Made by a program: the position numbers and the translations under genes
In this document: one piece after another, positions 1 through 9,564 of the stretch
How the letters are laid out: every line of letters begins with the position of its first letter
Position numbering within the stretch: the stretch's first letter is position 1
NCBI GenBank assembly: GCA_015665455.1
Contig: JADFAD010000006.1
Span: forward strand, 372,001-436,000
Source of the DNA: Oceanospirillaceae bacterium
Lineage (GTDB): Bacteria; Pseudomonadota; Gammaproteobacteria; Pseudomonadales; Litoribrevibacteraceae
DNA length: 64,000 nt
Direction of reading: 5' to 3'
The notes under the pieces: model-generated
Seen by the model: the letters and a program-made list of their open reading frames with translations, nothing else
The model's database searches: none
Told to the model about the DNA's origin: nothing

Positions 1-2
1 CG

Positions 3-2126
3 AACTTTATCAATGCCTTAATATCAGCAGAAGACAATCGCTACTGGGAACATCAAGGTGTTGATCTCGTCGGCCTCGCCAGAGCCGCCACACAATTAAT
101 CACCAGCGGCTCGATTCAGTCCGGTGGAAGCACCATCACCATGCAAGTCGCAAAAAATTACTTCCTATCTCGAGAAAAAACATTCAAACGTAAGTTCAAC
201 GAAATACTCTTAGCCTTACAAATTGAAAAAGCCCTAAGCAAAGAAAAAATCCTCGAGCTTTATCTCAACAAAATTTACCTAGGACATCGCTCTTATGGTA
301 TTTCTGCAGCAGCCAGAACCTACTACGGCAAACCAGTCCACGAATTAACCTTAGCACAAACAGCAATGATCGCTGGATTACCTAAAGCACCCTCAGCATT
401 TAACCCTATCCGAAACCCAGAAAGAGCCCTAACAAGACGAAACTGGATTCTCGATAGAATGCATGCTCTAAACTACATCACTGACAATCAAAAAATCGTT
501 GCAAAACAAAGCCCAGTGTCAGCTCAGTACCACTCACCTAAATCCGAAGTGGATGCCCTGTATGCAGCAGACATGGCACGAACAGAAGCCCTCAATATAT
601 TTCCTGATGACATATATACCGGCGGTTATAAAATCTTTACCACAATCAACAGCACGCACCAAAAAAACGCTCTAGAAGCCGTATCCAACAACCTAGAAAA
701 ATACAGCAAACGCCATGGCTACCTAGGCCCTGAAGACCACCTAGACCTGACAGACCTATTACATTCAAAAGACAGTAACACTGAACTCCAAGGCCTAACC
801 GCCCTACTGAAAAAACACAGAACCATAAACCAATTGATTCCTGCCCTCGCATGGGACGTAACAAAAGAAAGTGCAAACCTAATAACTAAAGACGGCCAAT
901 TAATCACAATCCCAACCAGTAAACTCACATGGGCAAGAAAGCGAAACACGATAAACACAAAAGGCCCTAGAATCAGAAAGGCCTCAGACGTCATTGCGCC
1001 CGGCGACATCGTTAGAGTTTATCAAGATGAAGAGCACGGCTGGCTATTAGGACAACTTCCAAAAGCACAGGCTGCCTTTGTCGCCATAAACCCTAAGAAC
1101 GGAGCCATCAGTGCTCTTCAGGGTGGGTTTGAGTTTTATAAAAGCAAATTTAATAGAGTGACGTCAGCAAGAAGACAAGCAGGGTCCGCATTCAAACCTT
1201 TTATCTATTATTCAGCACTTCAAGATGGGTTTACTGCCGCATCAATAATCAATGACGCGCCAGTAGTATTCCAAGACCAACAACTTGAAACCTCATGGCG
1301 CCCAGAAAATGCCGGCGGAAAGTTCTATGGCCCAACTAGGTTACGCCAGGCGCTTTATCAATCCAGAAACTTAATTTCGATAAGAATCGTTCAAACCTTA
1401 GGAATAAAACAAACAATCAACACGATTAAGCAATTTGGATTCACAGACAAACACCTACCAAAAGATCTATCTATATCATTAGGAAGCGCTGCAGTTACTC
1501 CAATAGAACTCGCCTCTGCCTATAGCACCCTAGCTAACGGAGGACAAACAATCGAACCTTATATTATTGATCATATAGAAGATATAAACGGAAATATTGT
1601 CTTCCAGAACACCCCTTCTAGCCCAGATCAAAACAACAATATAGATCCAAGAAGCATATACATCATGAATAACATGATGAAAGACGTAATTAAATTAGGG
1701 ACTGCAAGAACAGCCAAAGCCCTGAATAGAAATGACCTTGCAGGAAAAACCGGTACCACAAACGATCAAGTAGATGCATGGTTCTCAGGGTTCAACGCTG
1801 ACTTAGTTGCAACTGTCTGGGTTGGCTTTGATTCTCCGTCAACATTAGGAAGGAATGAGTACGGAGGTAGGGCCGCACTTCCAATTTGGATGGACTTCAT
1901 GAAGAAATCCCTTCCGCCTTACGAAAATAGCATGCAACAACCCGACGGTATTGTAACCATCCGAATAAACCCAACAACAGGGCATAGAGCACTTCCTGGC
2001 GAAAAAGATGCCATATTTGAGATATTCAGAAGCGAACACGTCCCTCCTCCACCAGAAGAAATAGACGCACGACCTGTCTTGATTGACCAAGGACACCCAA
2101 CCGACGTCCTAGATGAGCTTTTCTAG
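3..2126 (+). CDS. mrcA: Penicillin-binding protein 1A, 5' end cut by window
   Basis: Class A bifunctional PBP: polymerises lipid II glycan strands and cross-links peptides in the periplasm, anchored in the inner membrane. The open frame continues upstream of the first internal ATG (141) to base 3, giving 707 residues without the N-terminus and membrane anchor. Glycosyltransferase-51 motifs are visible near the start: EDNRYWEHQG with the catalytic Glu, GGSTITMQ, and the ELYLNKIYLG segment. The transpeptidase domain shows SAFK (nucleophile Ser at fragment residue ~395), an SRN triad and KTGTTND (~582). The central part between them fits the OB-like insert of PBP1A. Ends at a strong hairpin terminator shared with convergent maeB. 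In Pseudomonas ponA also faces the malic enzyme gene. Function is certain at family level; only completeness is lacking. Confidence 0.95.
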   Translation, partial: NFINALISAEDNRYWEHQGVDLVGLARAATQLITSGSIQSGGSTITMQVAKNYFLSREKTFKRKFNEILLALQIEKALSKEKILELYLNKIYLGHRSYGISAAARTYYGKPVHELTLAQTAMIAGLPKAPSAFNPIRNPERALTRRNWILDRMHALNYITDNQKIVAKQSPVSAQYHSPKSEVDALYAADMARTEALNIFPDDIYTGGYKIFTTINSTHQKNALEAVSNNLEKYSKRHGYLGPEDHLDLTDLLHSKDSNTELQGLTALLKKHRTINQLIPALAWDVTKESANLITKDGQLITIPTSKLTWARKRNTINTKGPRIRKASDVIAPGDIVRVYQDEEHGWLLGQLPKAQAAFVAINPKNGAISALQGGFEFYKSKFNRVTSARRQAGSAFKPFIYYSALQDGFTAASIINDAPVVFQDQQLETSWRPENAGGKFYGPTRLRQALYQSRNLISIRIVQTLGIKQTINTIKQFGFTDKHLPKDLSISLGSAAVTPIELASAYSTLANGGQTIEPYIIDHIEDINGNIVFQNTPSSPDQNNNIDPRSIYIMNNMMKDVIKLGTARTAKALNRNDLAGKTGTTNDQVDAWFSGFNADLVATVWVGFDSPSTLGRNEYGGRAALPIWMDFMKKSLPPYENSMQQPDGIVTIRINPTTGHRALPGEKDAIFEIFRSEHVPPPPEEIDARPVLIDQGHPTDVLDELF

Positions 2127-2156
2127 CAACAAGAACACACTTCAAAATCCAGACAT

Positions 2157-2184
2157 AAAAAAACCTCCATAAGGAGGTTTTTTT
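2157..2184. terminator. Bidirectional hairpin terminator between mrcA and maeB
   Basis: A-run, CCTCC, 4-base loop, GGAGG, T-run: seven A and seven T flank a GC stem, so it can work for both convergent genes. Confidence 0.85.
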
Positions 2185-2210
2185 ATGCATTACCTAATCC
2201 ATAAGTAGAA

Positions 2211-3473
2211 TTAGATATCATCCACTGAATTCAATGGATAGTTAGCAGGCATAGGCTTCTGAGCAACGCCAGTATCAACAGCAGCTTGTGCAACTGCATT
2301 TGAAACAGCACCCAGCAAACGAGCATCAGTTGGCTTAGGAATAATATATTCCTTACCAAACTCAAGACTATCTACGCCATACGCATCCAAAACTTCCTGT
2401 GGTGCAGGCTGTTTTGCCAAATCTTTAATCGCGTAAGCAGCTGCCAACTTCATTTCTTCGTTAATCACTGATGCACGAACATCAAGAGCACCACGGAAAA
2501 TGAATGGGAAGCCAAGTACGTTATTTACCTGGTTAGGGTAATCAGAACGACCTGTAGACATAATCAAGTCCGAACGAACTTCATTCGCCAACTCAGGCTT
2601 AATTTCTGGATCAGGGTTTGAGCATGCAAACACGATAGGATTCGGAGCCATTTTTTCCAACAGCTCTGGAGCCAATAAATTTGGACCTGAAAGACCCAAG
2701 AAAATATCAGCGCCATCAATCGCATCTTCAAGTGAACGCTTATCTGTTTCAACAGCAAACATAGACTTGTATTCATTTAGATCGTCACGACCTGAATGAA
2801 TAACGCCTTTACGGTCGCACATGAAAATATTTTGAGGGTTCATACCAGCAGATATCAACAACTTAGAGCATGAAATTGCTGCAGCACCTGCACCAAGACA
2901 TACCATAGTAGCATCTTCAATCTTCTTACCTTGAATCTCCAGAGCGTTCAACATACCAGCAACCGTTACAATTGCTGTACCATGCTGATCATCATGGAAA
3001 ACAGGAATATCGCACTGTTCAATCAAAGTACGTTCAATTTCAAAACACTCAGGTGCCTTGATATCTTCTAGGTTAATACCACCAAAGGTATTTGCAATAC
3101 GCTTAACTGTATCAATGAACGCTTGAGGGCTTTCACAGTCAACCTCAATATCAATTGAATCAACGCCAGCGAAGCGTTTGAAAAGAAGGCTCTTACCTTC
3201 CATTACAGGCTTTGAAGCCAATGGGCCAAGATTACCAAGACCAAGAATTGCAGTACCATCAGAGATCACAGCAACAAGGTTACCCTTGGCTGTATACTTA
3301 TATGCATCTTCTGGGTTTTTTGCAATTTCTTTCACTGGTTCAGCCACACCAGGGCTATACGCTAATGAAAGGTCTTTTGCTGTTTGAGCAGGTGTAGTCA
3401 GTTCAACACTGATTTTACCTGGCTTAGGGTTAGCATGATAATCTAAAGCTGCTTGTTTAAAGTCTTGAGACAT
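2211..3473 (-). CDS. maeB: NADP-type malic enzyme, short form
   Basis: Oxidative decarboxylation of malate to pyruvate in the cytosol. 420 residues, the short version that lacks the C-terminal phosphotransacetylase-like domain of Escherichia coli MaeB. Seen: AYSPGVAEP near the N-terminus, [29 protein letters not shown] (metal/substrate site), the GAGAAAISC dinucleotide loop and ACSNPDPE. The longest frame begins at a TTG five codons earlier (3488). I chose the ATG at 3473 because [13 protein letters not shown] matches the usual N-terminus; the upstream GGA is only a weak ribosome site. NADP rather than NAD preference is inferred from family only. Monocistronic, convergent with mrcA. Confidence 0.93.
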   Translation of the reverse strand: MSQDFKQAALDYHANPKPGKISVELTTPAQTAKDLSLAYSPGVAEPVKEIAKNPEDAYKYTAKGNLVAVISDGTAILGLGNLGPLASKPVMEGKSLLFKRFAGVDSIDIEVDCESPQAFIDTVKRIANTFGGINLEDIKAPECFEIERTLIEQCDIPVFHDDQHGTAIVTVAGMLNALEIQGKKIEDATMVCLGAGAAAISCSKLLISAGMNPQNIFMCDRKGVIHSGRDDLNEYKSMFAVETDKRSLEDAIDGADIFLGLSGPNLLAPELLEKMAPNPIVFACSNPDPEIKPELANEVRSDLIMSTGRSDYPNQVNNVLGFPFIFRGALDVRASVINEEMKLAAAYAIKDLAKQPAPQEVLDAYGVDSLEFGKEYIIPKPTDARLLGAVSNAVAQAAVDTGVAQKPMPANYPLNSVDDI

Positions 3474-3658
3474 TGCGAATGTATCCAATTTCTAACAATG
3501 AAAAGTCCGAGAAGCATATAAAAAATAGGGCTATTGAACAAGCGATAATCAACAACAATCCGATAATATTGATCCAGAAGGACAAATAAGGCTATTTCTT
3601 CAAACCTATCTCATTAGTCAACAGTTATCACACTGAAATAAACTTAAAAGACACATAC

Positions 3659-3688
3659 AAAAAAGGCGCCCAAATGAGGCGCCTTTTT
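3659..3688 (-). terminator. Rho-independent terminator of rpmE
   Basis: Perfect 10-bp arms AAAAGGCGCC / GGCGCCTTTT around a 7-base loop, followed on the minus strand by a T run. It lies just past the rpmE stop. The rest of the 3474-3704 interval is the maeB leader; no gene seen. Confidence 0.85.
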
Positions 3689-3704
3689 AGAAGCAAATAT
3701 AAAC

Positions 3705-3920
3705 TTACTTAGCAACGCTACGGTTACCGAAACGCTTCTTGAAGCGATCAATACGGCCGCCAGTGTCAGTCATCTTCTGCTTACCAGTGAAGAATGGGTG
3801 ACAACTAGAACAAACTTCCAAGTGAATGTCGCTACACTTAGTAGATTTAGTTTTAAATGTATTACCGCAAGAACAAGTAATAGCTACTTCTTCATAATTA
3901 GGATGGATATCCGCTTTCAT
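3705..3920 (-). CDS. rpmE: 50S ribosomal protein L31, zinc-binding form
   Basis: Structural protein of the large ribosomal subunit at the intersubunit bridge. 71 residues starting [11 protein letters not shown], closely resembling E. coli RpmE. It is the Cys-containing (C+) type: CSCG and CSSC supply the zinc ligands, followed by HPFFTGKQ, which is diagnostic for the family. The longest frame adds 15 residues from an upstream alternative start. The ATG at 3920 is preferred because GAGGT precedes it and the protein then begins like its homologues. C+ L31 is commonly replaced by a paralogue under zinc starvation (family knowledge); that paralogue is not in this window. Confidence 0.97.
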   Translation of the reverse strand: MKADIHPNYEEVAITCSCGNTFKTKSTKCSDIHLEVCSSCHPFFTGKQKMTDTGGRIDRFKKRFGNRSVAK

Positions 3921-4049
3921 AATCGACCTCAAACTATCAACACCGCAACCTGACAGCCAACACAAAGCCCAGGCACCGTATTGTAAAATGGAATTTAATC
4001 GCTTTAACTAGAAACCCTAGAAAAAACGAGAGGCGGAATGATACCAAAC

Positions 4050-4078
4050 CTTCCACCAAGAACAAACCTATTTATAAT
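4050..4078 (+). promoter_or_regulatory. Possible priA promoter
   Basis: A consensus -10 TATAAT at 4073-4078 lies about 33 bases before the priA ATG. The -35 at the right spacing (CTTCCA) is poor, so only the -10 is convincing. Confidence 0.3.
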
Positions 4079-4110
4079 AGACGCAACCACAAACAAATGA
4101 ATTTCTAAAT

Positions 4111-6357
4111 ATGCCCAACACTTTACCGCTAGACACTTCCAATGCCAAAACACAAGAAACGTCATATTTTTTGGAAGTGGCCGTTAACCGCCCTCTCTTT
4201 CAAACCTTCACTTATAAGCTAGAAGCTTCAACAGCGCCTACTCCAGGCTGTAGAGTTCTAGTCAAAATAGGTCCAAGTAAAGAAGTTGGAATAATCACTG
4301 AGATTCACCATTCTCAGCCACAACGAAAGTTCAAAATCAAAGACATTGAACTGATAATCGACACTAAACCCACACTATCTCAGAACGTGCTAAAACTCTT
4401 GATCTGGGCTTCAAAGTATTACGCACAACCCATAGGAGAAACACTATTCGCCTTCATCCCTACACATCTAAAACAAAACAAACCGCTCCAAACCCTATAC
4501 GACACCAATTACAAAATAACCCAACCCCAACCCAATACTCAACTTGCCCAAAATGCTCACAAACAACTAAGCGCCCTTGATCTTTTCCAAACAAACACAA
4601 GTCTGACACAAGAAGAATTAAGAACATCCAACATCAGTTCTCAAACTATCAAACAGTTACTTGATAAAAAATTAATACACAAAGAACTAACCCCCCCAAA
4701 GGCAATAATAAAGAAAAGTCAGGACACCCCTTATCTTCCTGAACTGAATTCAGAACAAACACGAGCAATAACAGCTATAACCAACACAGAGAAATTTGAA
4801 ACATTCCTACTTGAAGGCGTAACAGGCAGCGGTAAAACCGAGGTTTACACTAAAATTTGTGAACACTATATTTCTAGAGGTAAGCAAGTACTGTTACTTG
4901 TTCCTGAAATTGGACTGACACCACAATTAGAAGAACGCCTAACAAAACGTCTGAACGCACCCATCATTACACTGCACTCTAATATCGCAAATAAAGAAAG
5001 AGCCCGCCGCTGGTTACAAACATCAACCAACACCCCAATTGTCGTTATTGGTACCCGCTCTGCCCTCGCATGCGATTTACCAAACCTTGGGTGCATTATT
5101 CTAGATGAAGAACATGATGCATCCTTCAAGCAACAAGAAGGAATCCGCTACCATAGTAAAAGCCTTTCAATGATCAGAGGTAAAAACCAAAATATCCCTG
5201 TTATTCTTGGGTCCGCAACTCCATCACTGGAAACGATTCATAATGCACAAACACTCAAATTCAAACACTTAAAACTGACCAAAAGAGCCACAGGCGCCCA
5301 ACTCCCAGACATTCAATTTATAGACACCAATGCTTTACCCTCCAACGAACTATTTGCCCCCGAAACAATTCATGAATTAAAAAATACGATTAAAGCAGGT
5401 CAGCAAGCGCTGGTATTCATCAATAGGAGAGGCTACTCACCGACGATCCAATGCACACAATGTGGATGGGTTGCCGATTGCCAAAACTGCGATGTAGCCC
5501 TAACGGTTCATAAATCAACAAACTCTTTAGACTGCCACCACTGTGAAACAAAATGGCCAATACCCAACAAGTGCCCACATTGTTTTAGCCCTTACCTTCA
5601 AGCCATGGGCTTTGGCTCTGAACGTATAGAAATTGAGCTAAACAAGCTGTTTCCAGACACGACAGTATTAAGAATGGATAGAGACAGCACTCAGACCAAG
5701 GGCAGTATGGAAAATATAAGGGACGTTCTAACCAGCGATCAGCCATGTATTTTAGTTGGTACCCAAATGGTCGCCAAAGGACATGACTTTCCTAATCTCA
5801 CTTTCACCGCCATATTAAACAGCGACAACGGATTATATAGCCATGATTTTCGAGGGAAAGAAGTTCTAGTACAAACATTAATCCAAGTGGCAGGAAGAAG
5901 CGGACGAGCAGAAAAACAAGGAAAGGTAATAATACAAACAAACTACCCTGAGCACCCGACGTTCCAGTTCGTCGCAAAACAGGATTACATCAACTTCTGT
6001 GAATCCGAACTGGCCAGCAGAAAAGCGTTGATGCTACCGCCATTCAGCCATCAAGCGGTCATCCGCCTGAACAGTTTTGGAACAACTGAAGGCCTGACTC
6101 GCCTCACTAAACTTCAGCAATCACTAACGCACTACACAGCGGAAAACAATCTCGATCAGAAAATACATGTAAGCTCTGCTATGCCCGCGTCAATTGAACG
6201 AAAATCCAATTGGTATCGGTACTTGATTGTGTTATCTTCGCCATGCAGAAAGACACTTCATCAAACGCTTCATTTTGCTCAAGTTGAATTATCAAATATA
6301 AAAAGAAGTAAGAAGTTAAAATGGGTCGTAGACGTAGATCCCATTGATACTATTTAA
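4111..6357 (+). CDS. priA: Primosomal protein N' (replication restart helicase)
   Basis: Superfamily 2 DNA helicase that recognises stalled forks and D-loops and starts primosome reassembly. 748 residues, within the usual range. Domain order seen: N-terminal DNA-binding domain (FLEVAVNRPLFQTFTY), Walker A TGSGKTEVY (Lys ~242), DEEH box (ILDEEHDASF), and an intact zinc module with four CxxC-type pairs (CTQCGW, CQNC, CHHC, CPHC). A C-terminal helicase motif VGTQMVAKGHDFP and a QVAGRSGRA motif VI follow. Start ATG 4111 fits the family. In Pseudomonas argS follows priA; here the FtsN-like gene follows directly. The seven-C run near 4692 is in an intact frame. Confidence 0.97.
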   Translation: MPNTLPLDTSNAKTQETSYFLEVAVNRPLFQTFTYKLEASTAPTPGCRVLVKIGPSKEVGIITEIHHSQPQRKFKIKDIELIIDTKPTLSQNVLKLLIWASKYYAQPIGETLFAFIPTHLKQNKPLQTLYDTNYKITQPQPNTQLAQNAHKQLSALDLFQTNTSLTQEELRTSNISSQTIKQLLDKKLIHKELTPPKAIIKKSQDTPYLPELNSEQTRAITAITNTEKFETFLLEGVTGSGKTEVYTKICEHYISRGKQVLLLVPEIGLTPQLEERLTKRLNAPIITLHSNIANKERARRWLQTSTNTPIVVIGTRSALACDLPNLGCIILDEEHDASFKQQEGIRYHSKSLSMIRGKNQNIPVILGSATPSLETIHNAQTLKFKHLKLTKRATGAQLPDIQFIDTNALPSNELFAPETIHELKNTIKAGQQALVFINRRGYSPTIQCTQCGWVADCQNCDVALTVHKSTNSLDCHHCETKWPIPNKCPHCFSPYLQAMGFGSERIEIELNKLFPDTTVLRMDRDSTQTKGSMENIRDVLTSDQPCILVGTQMVAKGHDFPNLTFTAILNSDNGLYSHDFRGKEVLVQTLIQVAGRSGRAEKQGKVIIQTNYPEHPTFQFVAKQDYINFCESELASRKALMLPPFSHQAVIRLNSFGTTEGLTRLTKLQQSLTHYTAENNLDQKIHVSSAMPASIERKSNWYRYLIVLSSPCRKTLHQTLHFAQVELSNIKRSKKLKWVVDVDPIDTI

Positions 6358-6413
6358 GGCAACACCTTAACTGCTTTGTCCAATCCAAAAAATTACATTT
6401 AAAGTTGAAGGTT

Positions 6414-7043
6414 ATGGCCGCTCACGATTTTGCATCTCAAAAAAAACCGTCTAAATCAAAGGGGAAAACTGCAAAACCCAGCCCAAAAGCCAAAACAACA
6501 AAACAACAAAAGGTTGAAACGCCCCCTAAGCCTAAAAAGAAAGTTCCAGCAATTGTTTGGATTATAATTGGAATATCCATCGCTTACGGTGGACAACAGC
6601 TATACCAATACGCAAAAACGATTCCCACAGTTGACAAAGCTATCTCTCAAGCGAACAAAGCAATCGCTGAAACTTCAGAGAAAATCATCGAGCCTATCTC
6701 AAGCCCAAAGGAAGAAGCACCTCGGTTTGAGTTTTATGAATTACTAAAGAACAATAAGGTTGAAATATCATCAGAAAAAACAACCATTAAGCCAACAAAG
6801 AAGTTCTCCTATGTAGTGCAGGCAGGATCATTTAGAAATCAGAGCGACGCAGAACAAATGCGCTCTCAACTAATACTTAACAACTTAACAAACACTACAA
6901 CCGATAAAATCACGACATCAAACGGAGTTTGGCATCGAGTAAACGTTGGGCCATTCACCAACCGCTCTAAACTTGAAAAAGCAAGAGACAAACTTGCATC
7001 AATGAACATCCAAGGGCTTGTTCGTAAAAAACCTATGAATTAG
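6414..7043 (+). CDS. SPOR-domain membrane protein, FtsN-like
   Basis: Likely divisome-associated protein binding denuded septal peptidoglycan. About 209 residues: a short Lys/Pro-rich cytoplasmic tail (MAAHDFASQKK), one membrane helix (VPAIVWIIIGISIAYGG, ~46-62), a periplasmic linker, and a C-terminal SPOR domain beginning FSYVVQAGSF with GVWHRVNVGPF in its second half. The longest frame starts at a TTG (6405); the ATG at 6414 gives the N-terminus common to this family. It occupies the same site as PA5052 of Pseudomonas, downstream of priA and upstream of hslV. Whether it is the true FtsN cannot be settled by sequence alone because SPOR paralogues are common. Confidence 0.85.
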   Translation: MAAHDFASQKKPSKSKGKTAKPSPKAKTTKQQKVETPPKPKKKVPAIVWIIIGISIAYGGQQLYQYAKTIPTVDKAISQANKAIAETSEKIIEPISSPKEEAPRFEFYELLKNNKVEISSEKTTIKPTKKFSYVVQAGSFRNQSDAEQMRSQLILNNLTNTTTDKITTSNGVWHRVNVGPFTNRSKLEKARDKLASMNIQGLVRKKPMN

Positions 7044-7136
7044 AACCAACACAACCCAAAGCCCTTTTTTACAGCCTTTCTTATTAACAAAATCTCTCCG
7101 TACCCACCATCAATTCAGTCATTTATTCTAAATCCC

Positions 7137-7164
7137 CTTGAAATACTAAAACACACCCCAAGAT
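7137..7164 (+). promoter_or_regulatory. Sigma-32 (heat-shock) type promoter of hslVU
   Basis: CTTGAAA at 7137-7143 exactly matches the RpoH -35 consensus. After 12 bases comes CCCCAAGAT, close to the -10 consensus CCCCATnT. It stands 33 bases before hslV, whose orthologues are heat-shock regulated. Confidence 0.75.
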
Positions 7165-7196
7165 AAGAAATCATTACACCAAAAAAGGAATATGAA

Positions 7197-7721
7197 ATGA
7201 CCACCATTCTGTCGGTAAGAAGAGGCAACACGGTCGTTATGGGCGGAGATGGACAAGTTTCTCTTGGAAATACCGTAATGAAAGGAAACGCCCGTAAAGT
7301 CCGTAGACTTTATCACAACAAAGTCATTGCTGGATTTGCAGGCGGTACTGCTGATGCCTTTACGTTATTCGAACGCTTTGAAAGCAAACTCGAAATGCAT
7401 CAGGGTCACTTAGTAAAAGCGGCTGTAGACATGGCAAAAGACTGGCGAACAGACAGAGCACTAAGAAAGCTCGAAGCCCTACTTGCCGTTGCTGATCACA
7501 CTTCGTCTTTACTCATTACAGGCACAGGTGACGTCATCGAGCCTGAAATGGACTTAATAGCCATAGGCTCCGGTGGAGCATTTGCTCAATCAGCAGCAAC
7601 AGCATTGCTCGAAAATACCGAGTTATCAGCACAAGATATCGTGGAAAAAGGTCTAAAGATTGCTGGAGACATTTGTGTTTTCACAAACCAAAACCAAACC
7701 ATTGAAATACTCGATTATTAA
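7197..7721 (+). CDS. hslV: ATP-dependent protease subunit HslV
   Basis: Proteolytic core of the HslVU (ClpQY) heat-shock protease: a cytosolic double hexamer with an N-terminal threonine nucleophile. 174 residues. After Met removal the protein starts TTILSVRRG with the catalytic Thr first; [10 protein letters not shown] and the [12 protein letters not shown] segment are typical. AAGGA is an adequate ribosome site. It is followed after 33 bases by hslU, forming a two-gene operon behind the RpoH-type promoter. Nothing is truncated or odd. Confidence 0.98.
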   Translation: MTTILSVRRGNTVVMGGDGQVSLGNTVMKGNARKVRRLYHNKVIAGFAGGTADAFTLFERFESKLEMHQGHLVKAAVDMAKDWRTDRALRKLEALLAVADHTSSLLITGTGDVIEPEMDLIAIGSGGAFAQSAATALLENTELSAQDIVEKGLKIAGDICVFTNQNQTIEILDY

Positions 7722-7754
7722 TTTGCACGAAAGCCACCTTTTCAGGAAAAACAC

Positions 7755-9104
7755 ATGTCTAACATGACTCCTCGCGAAATTGTTCACGAATTAGATAAGC
7801 ACATCATTGGCCAGGCTGGCGCCAAACGATCAGTGGCCATTGCATTACGCAACCGCTGGCGCAGAATGCAATTAAGTGAAGACTTACGTAACGAAGTAAC
7901 CCCAAAAAACATCTTGATGATCGGCCCTACTGGTGTAGGGAAAACAGAAATAGCCCGTAGACTGGCCAAACTTGCAAACGCACCATTCATCAAGATTGAA
8001 GCAACTAAATTCACAGAAGTCGGCTACGTTGGCCGTGACGTTGAGTCTATTATCCGCGATCTTGCTGACATCTCCATTAAAATGCACCGCGAACAAGCCA
8101 TGAGCAAGTTGCAGCATAGAGCTGAAGATGCCGCTGAAGACCGAATTCTAGATGCATTACTTCCCCCTGCTCGCTCTTCAGGATTCGATGAAGAATCACA
8201 ACCTTCGGAAGATGATTCGAAAACAAGGCAAGTATTCCGCAAAAAATTACGCGAAGGTCAGCTTGATGATAAAGAAATCGAACTTGAAGTAAATCAAGCC
8301 CCTGTTGGTGTTGAAATCATGGCTCCTCCAGGCATGGAAGAAATGACCAACCAGCTACAAAGCATGTTTTCTAATTTATCAGGCGATAAAAAGAAACGCC
8401 GTAAGCTGAAAGTAAAAGATGCGTACAAAGTTTTAGTTGATGAAGAAGCAAGCAAGCTTATCAACGAAGACGAGATCAAACTCGAGGCCATTGAAGCAGT
8501 AGAACAGAACGGCATCGTTTTTCTTGATGAAATTGATAAAATAGCCAAACGCTCAGAAGGCTCCAGTGCTGACGTATCAAGAGAAGGGGTACAGCGAGAC
8601 TTATTGCCTCTGATCGAAGGAAGCACCATCAACACTAAATACGGAATGATCAAAACAGACCATATCCTGTTTATCTCTTCTGGTGCCTTCCATTTATCAA
8701 AGCCTTCCGACTTGATTCCTGAGCTGCAAGGTAGATTGCCTATTCGAGTAGAACTTGAAGCGCTATCAACCAACGATTTCGAAAGAATCCTCACCGAACC
8801 TGATGCTTCAATAACAACACAATACCGAGAGCTTCTTGCAACCGAAGACCTAAAAATCGAATTCACCAAAGATGGTATACATCGAATTGCGGAAGTTGCA
8901 TGGCAGGTCAATGAGAAAACCGAAAACATCGGAGCTCGTCGACTTCATACAGTAATGGAACGACTGCTTGAAGAAGTTTCTTTCGAGGCAACAGACTTAA
9001 GCACAAAACAAGAAGGTGAAGCACTTAAAATTGATGCGACTTATGTGGATAAATACTTAGGCGAACTCGCTCAAGATGAAGATTTAAGCCGCTATATATT
9101 GTAA
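7755..9104 (+). CDS. hslU: ATP-dependent protease ATPase subunit HslU
   Basis: AAA+ unfoldase that feeds substrates to HslV. 449 residues. Begins [20 protein letters not shown]; Walker [12 protein letters not shown] (~60-70), GYVGRD pore motif, the intermediate (I) domain with many charged residues (~110-240), Walker [10 protein letters not shown], and sensor region near the C-terminus ([18 protein letters not shown]). The C-terminal tail ends in DLSRYIL, the hydrophobic end that docks into HslV. Located between hslV and the DUF971 gene, as in Pseudomonas. Confidence 0.98.
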   Translation: MSNMTPREIVHELDKHIIGQAGAKRSVAIALRNRWRRMQLSEDLRNEVTPKNILMIGPTGVGKTEIARRLAKLANAPFIKIEATKFTEVGYVGRDVESIIRDLADISIKMHREQAMSKLQHRAEDAAEDRILDALLPPARSSGFDEESQPSEDDSKTRQVFRKKLREGQLDDKEIELEVNQAPVGVEIMAPPGMEEMTNQLQSMFSNLSGDKKKRRKLKVKDAYKVLVDEEASKLINEDEIKLEAIEAVEQNGIVFLDEIDKIAKRSEGSSADVSREGVQRDLLPLIEGSTINTKYGMIKTDHILFISSGAFHLSKPSDLIPELQGRLPIRVELEALSTNDFERILTEPDASITTQYRELLATEDLKIEFTKDGIHRIAEVAWQVNEKTENIGARRLHTVMERLLEEVSFEATDLSTKQEGEALKIDATYVDKYLGELAQDEDLSRYIL

Positions 9105-9174
9105 TCAACACTCTACTTCATGCACCCAGCGCGTTTAACGACGTACTGGGTAAAATTGAAAGTTAAAACCTCTT

Positions 9175-9546
9175 ATGATTAAACCCTCAAAAATCAATTA
9201 CAAAAAGTCCTCAAGGCAACTGATTCTCTCCTATCAAGAAGGAAACTATGAACTGTCTGCAGAGTTTTTACGTGTACACTCCCCCTCAGCAGAAGTAAGG
9301 GGTCATGGAACACAAGAAGAAATACTACAGATTGAAAAACAAAACGTTGAAATTACCAACATCGAATCCATAGGAAATTACGCACTAAAGTTCACGTTTG
9401 ACGACGATCATGATTCAGGATTGTATACTTGGGAATATCTAAAAGAACTGTGCCTTAATCAAGACACCTATTGGGCAGACTATTTAAGAAAATTAAAACA
9501 GAGTGGGAATGAAAGGAAGCCAAAAGCCTTCTTTAAAAGCAAGTAG
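9175..9546 (+). CDS. DUF971 / GBBH-like N-terminal domain protein
   Basis: Small (123 residues) single-domain protein of the gamma-butyrobetaine hydroxylase N-terminal-like family. Recognisable elements are LSAEFLRVHSPSAEVRGHG and a C-terminal DSGLYTWEYLKELC block. In other proteins related domains bind zinc or take part in iron-sulfur handling, but the biochemical role of the stand-alone form is not settled. It usually sits directly after hslVU in gammaproteobacteria, as here (70 bases after hslU), and could be co-transcribed. Start ATG 9175. Confidence 0.85.
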   Translation: MIKPSKINYKKSSRQLILSYQEGNYELSAEFLRVHSPSAEVRGHGTQEEILQIEKQNVEITNIESIGNYALKFTFDDDHDSGLYTWEYLKELCLNQDTYWADYLRKLKQSGNERKPKAFFKSK

Positions 9547-9564
9547 ACTGCCTAAAGAGCATCA

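Noticed and set aside
4692-4698. Seven-C run in priA as a phase-variable tract
   Set aside because: PriA is a housekeeping restart protein, so switching is unlikely; the run is shorter and the frame intact.
8294-8929. 211-codon frame antisense to hslU
   Set aside because: Lies wholly inside the certain hslU gene; composition (Ser/Arg-rich) is that of a complement frame and there is no ribosome site or family likeness.
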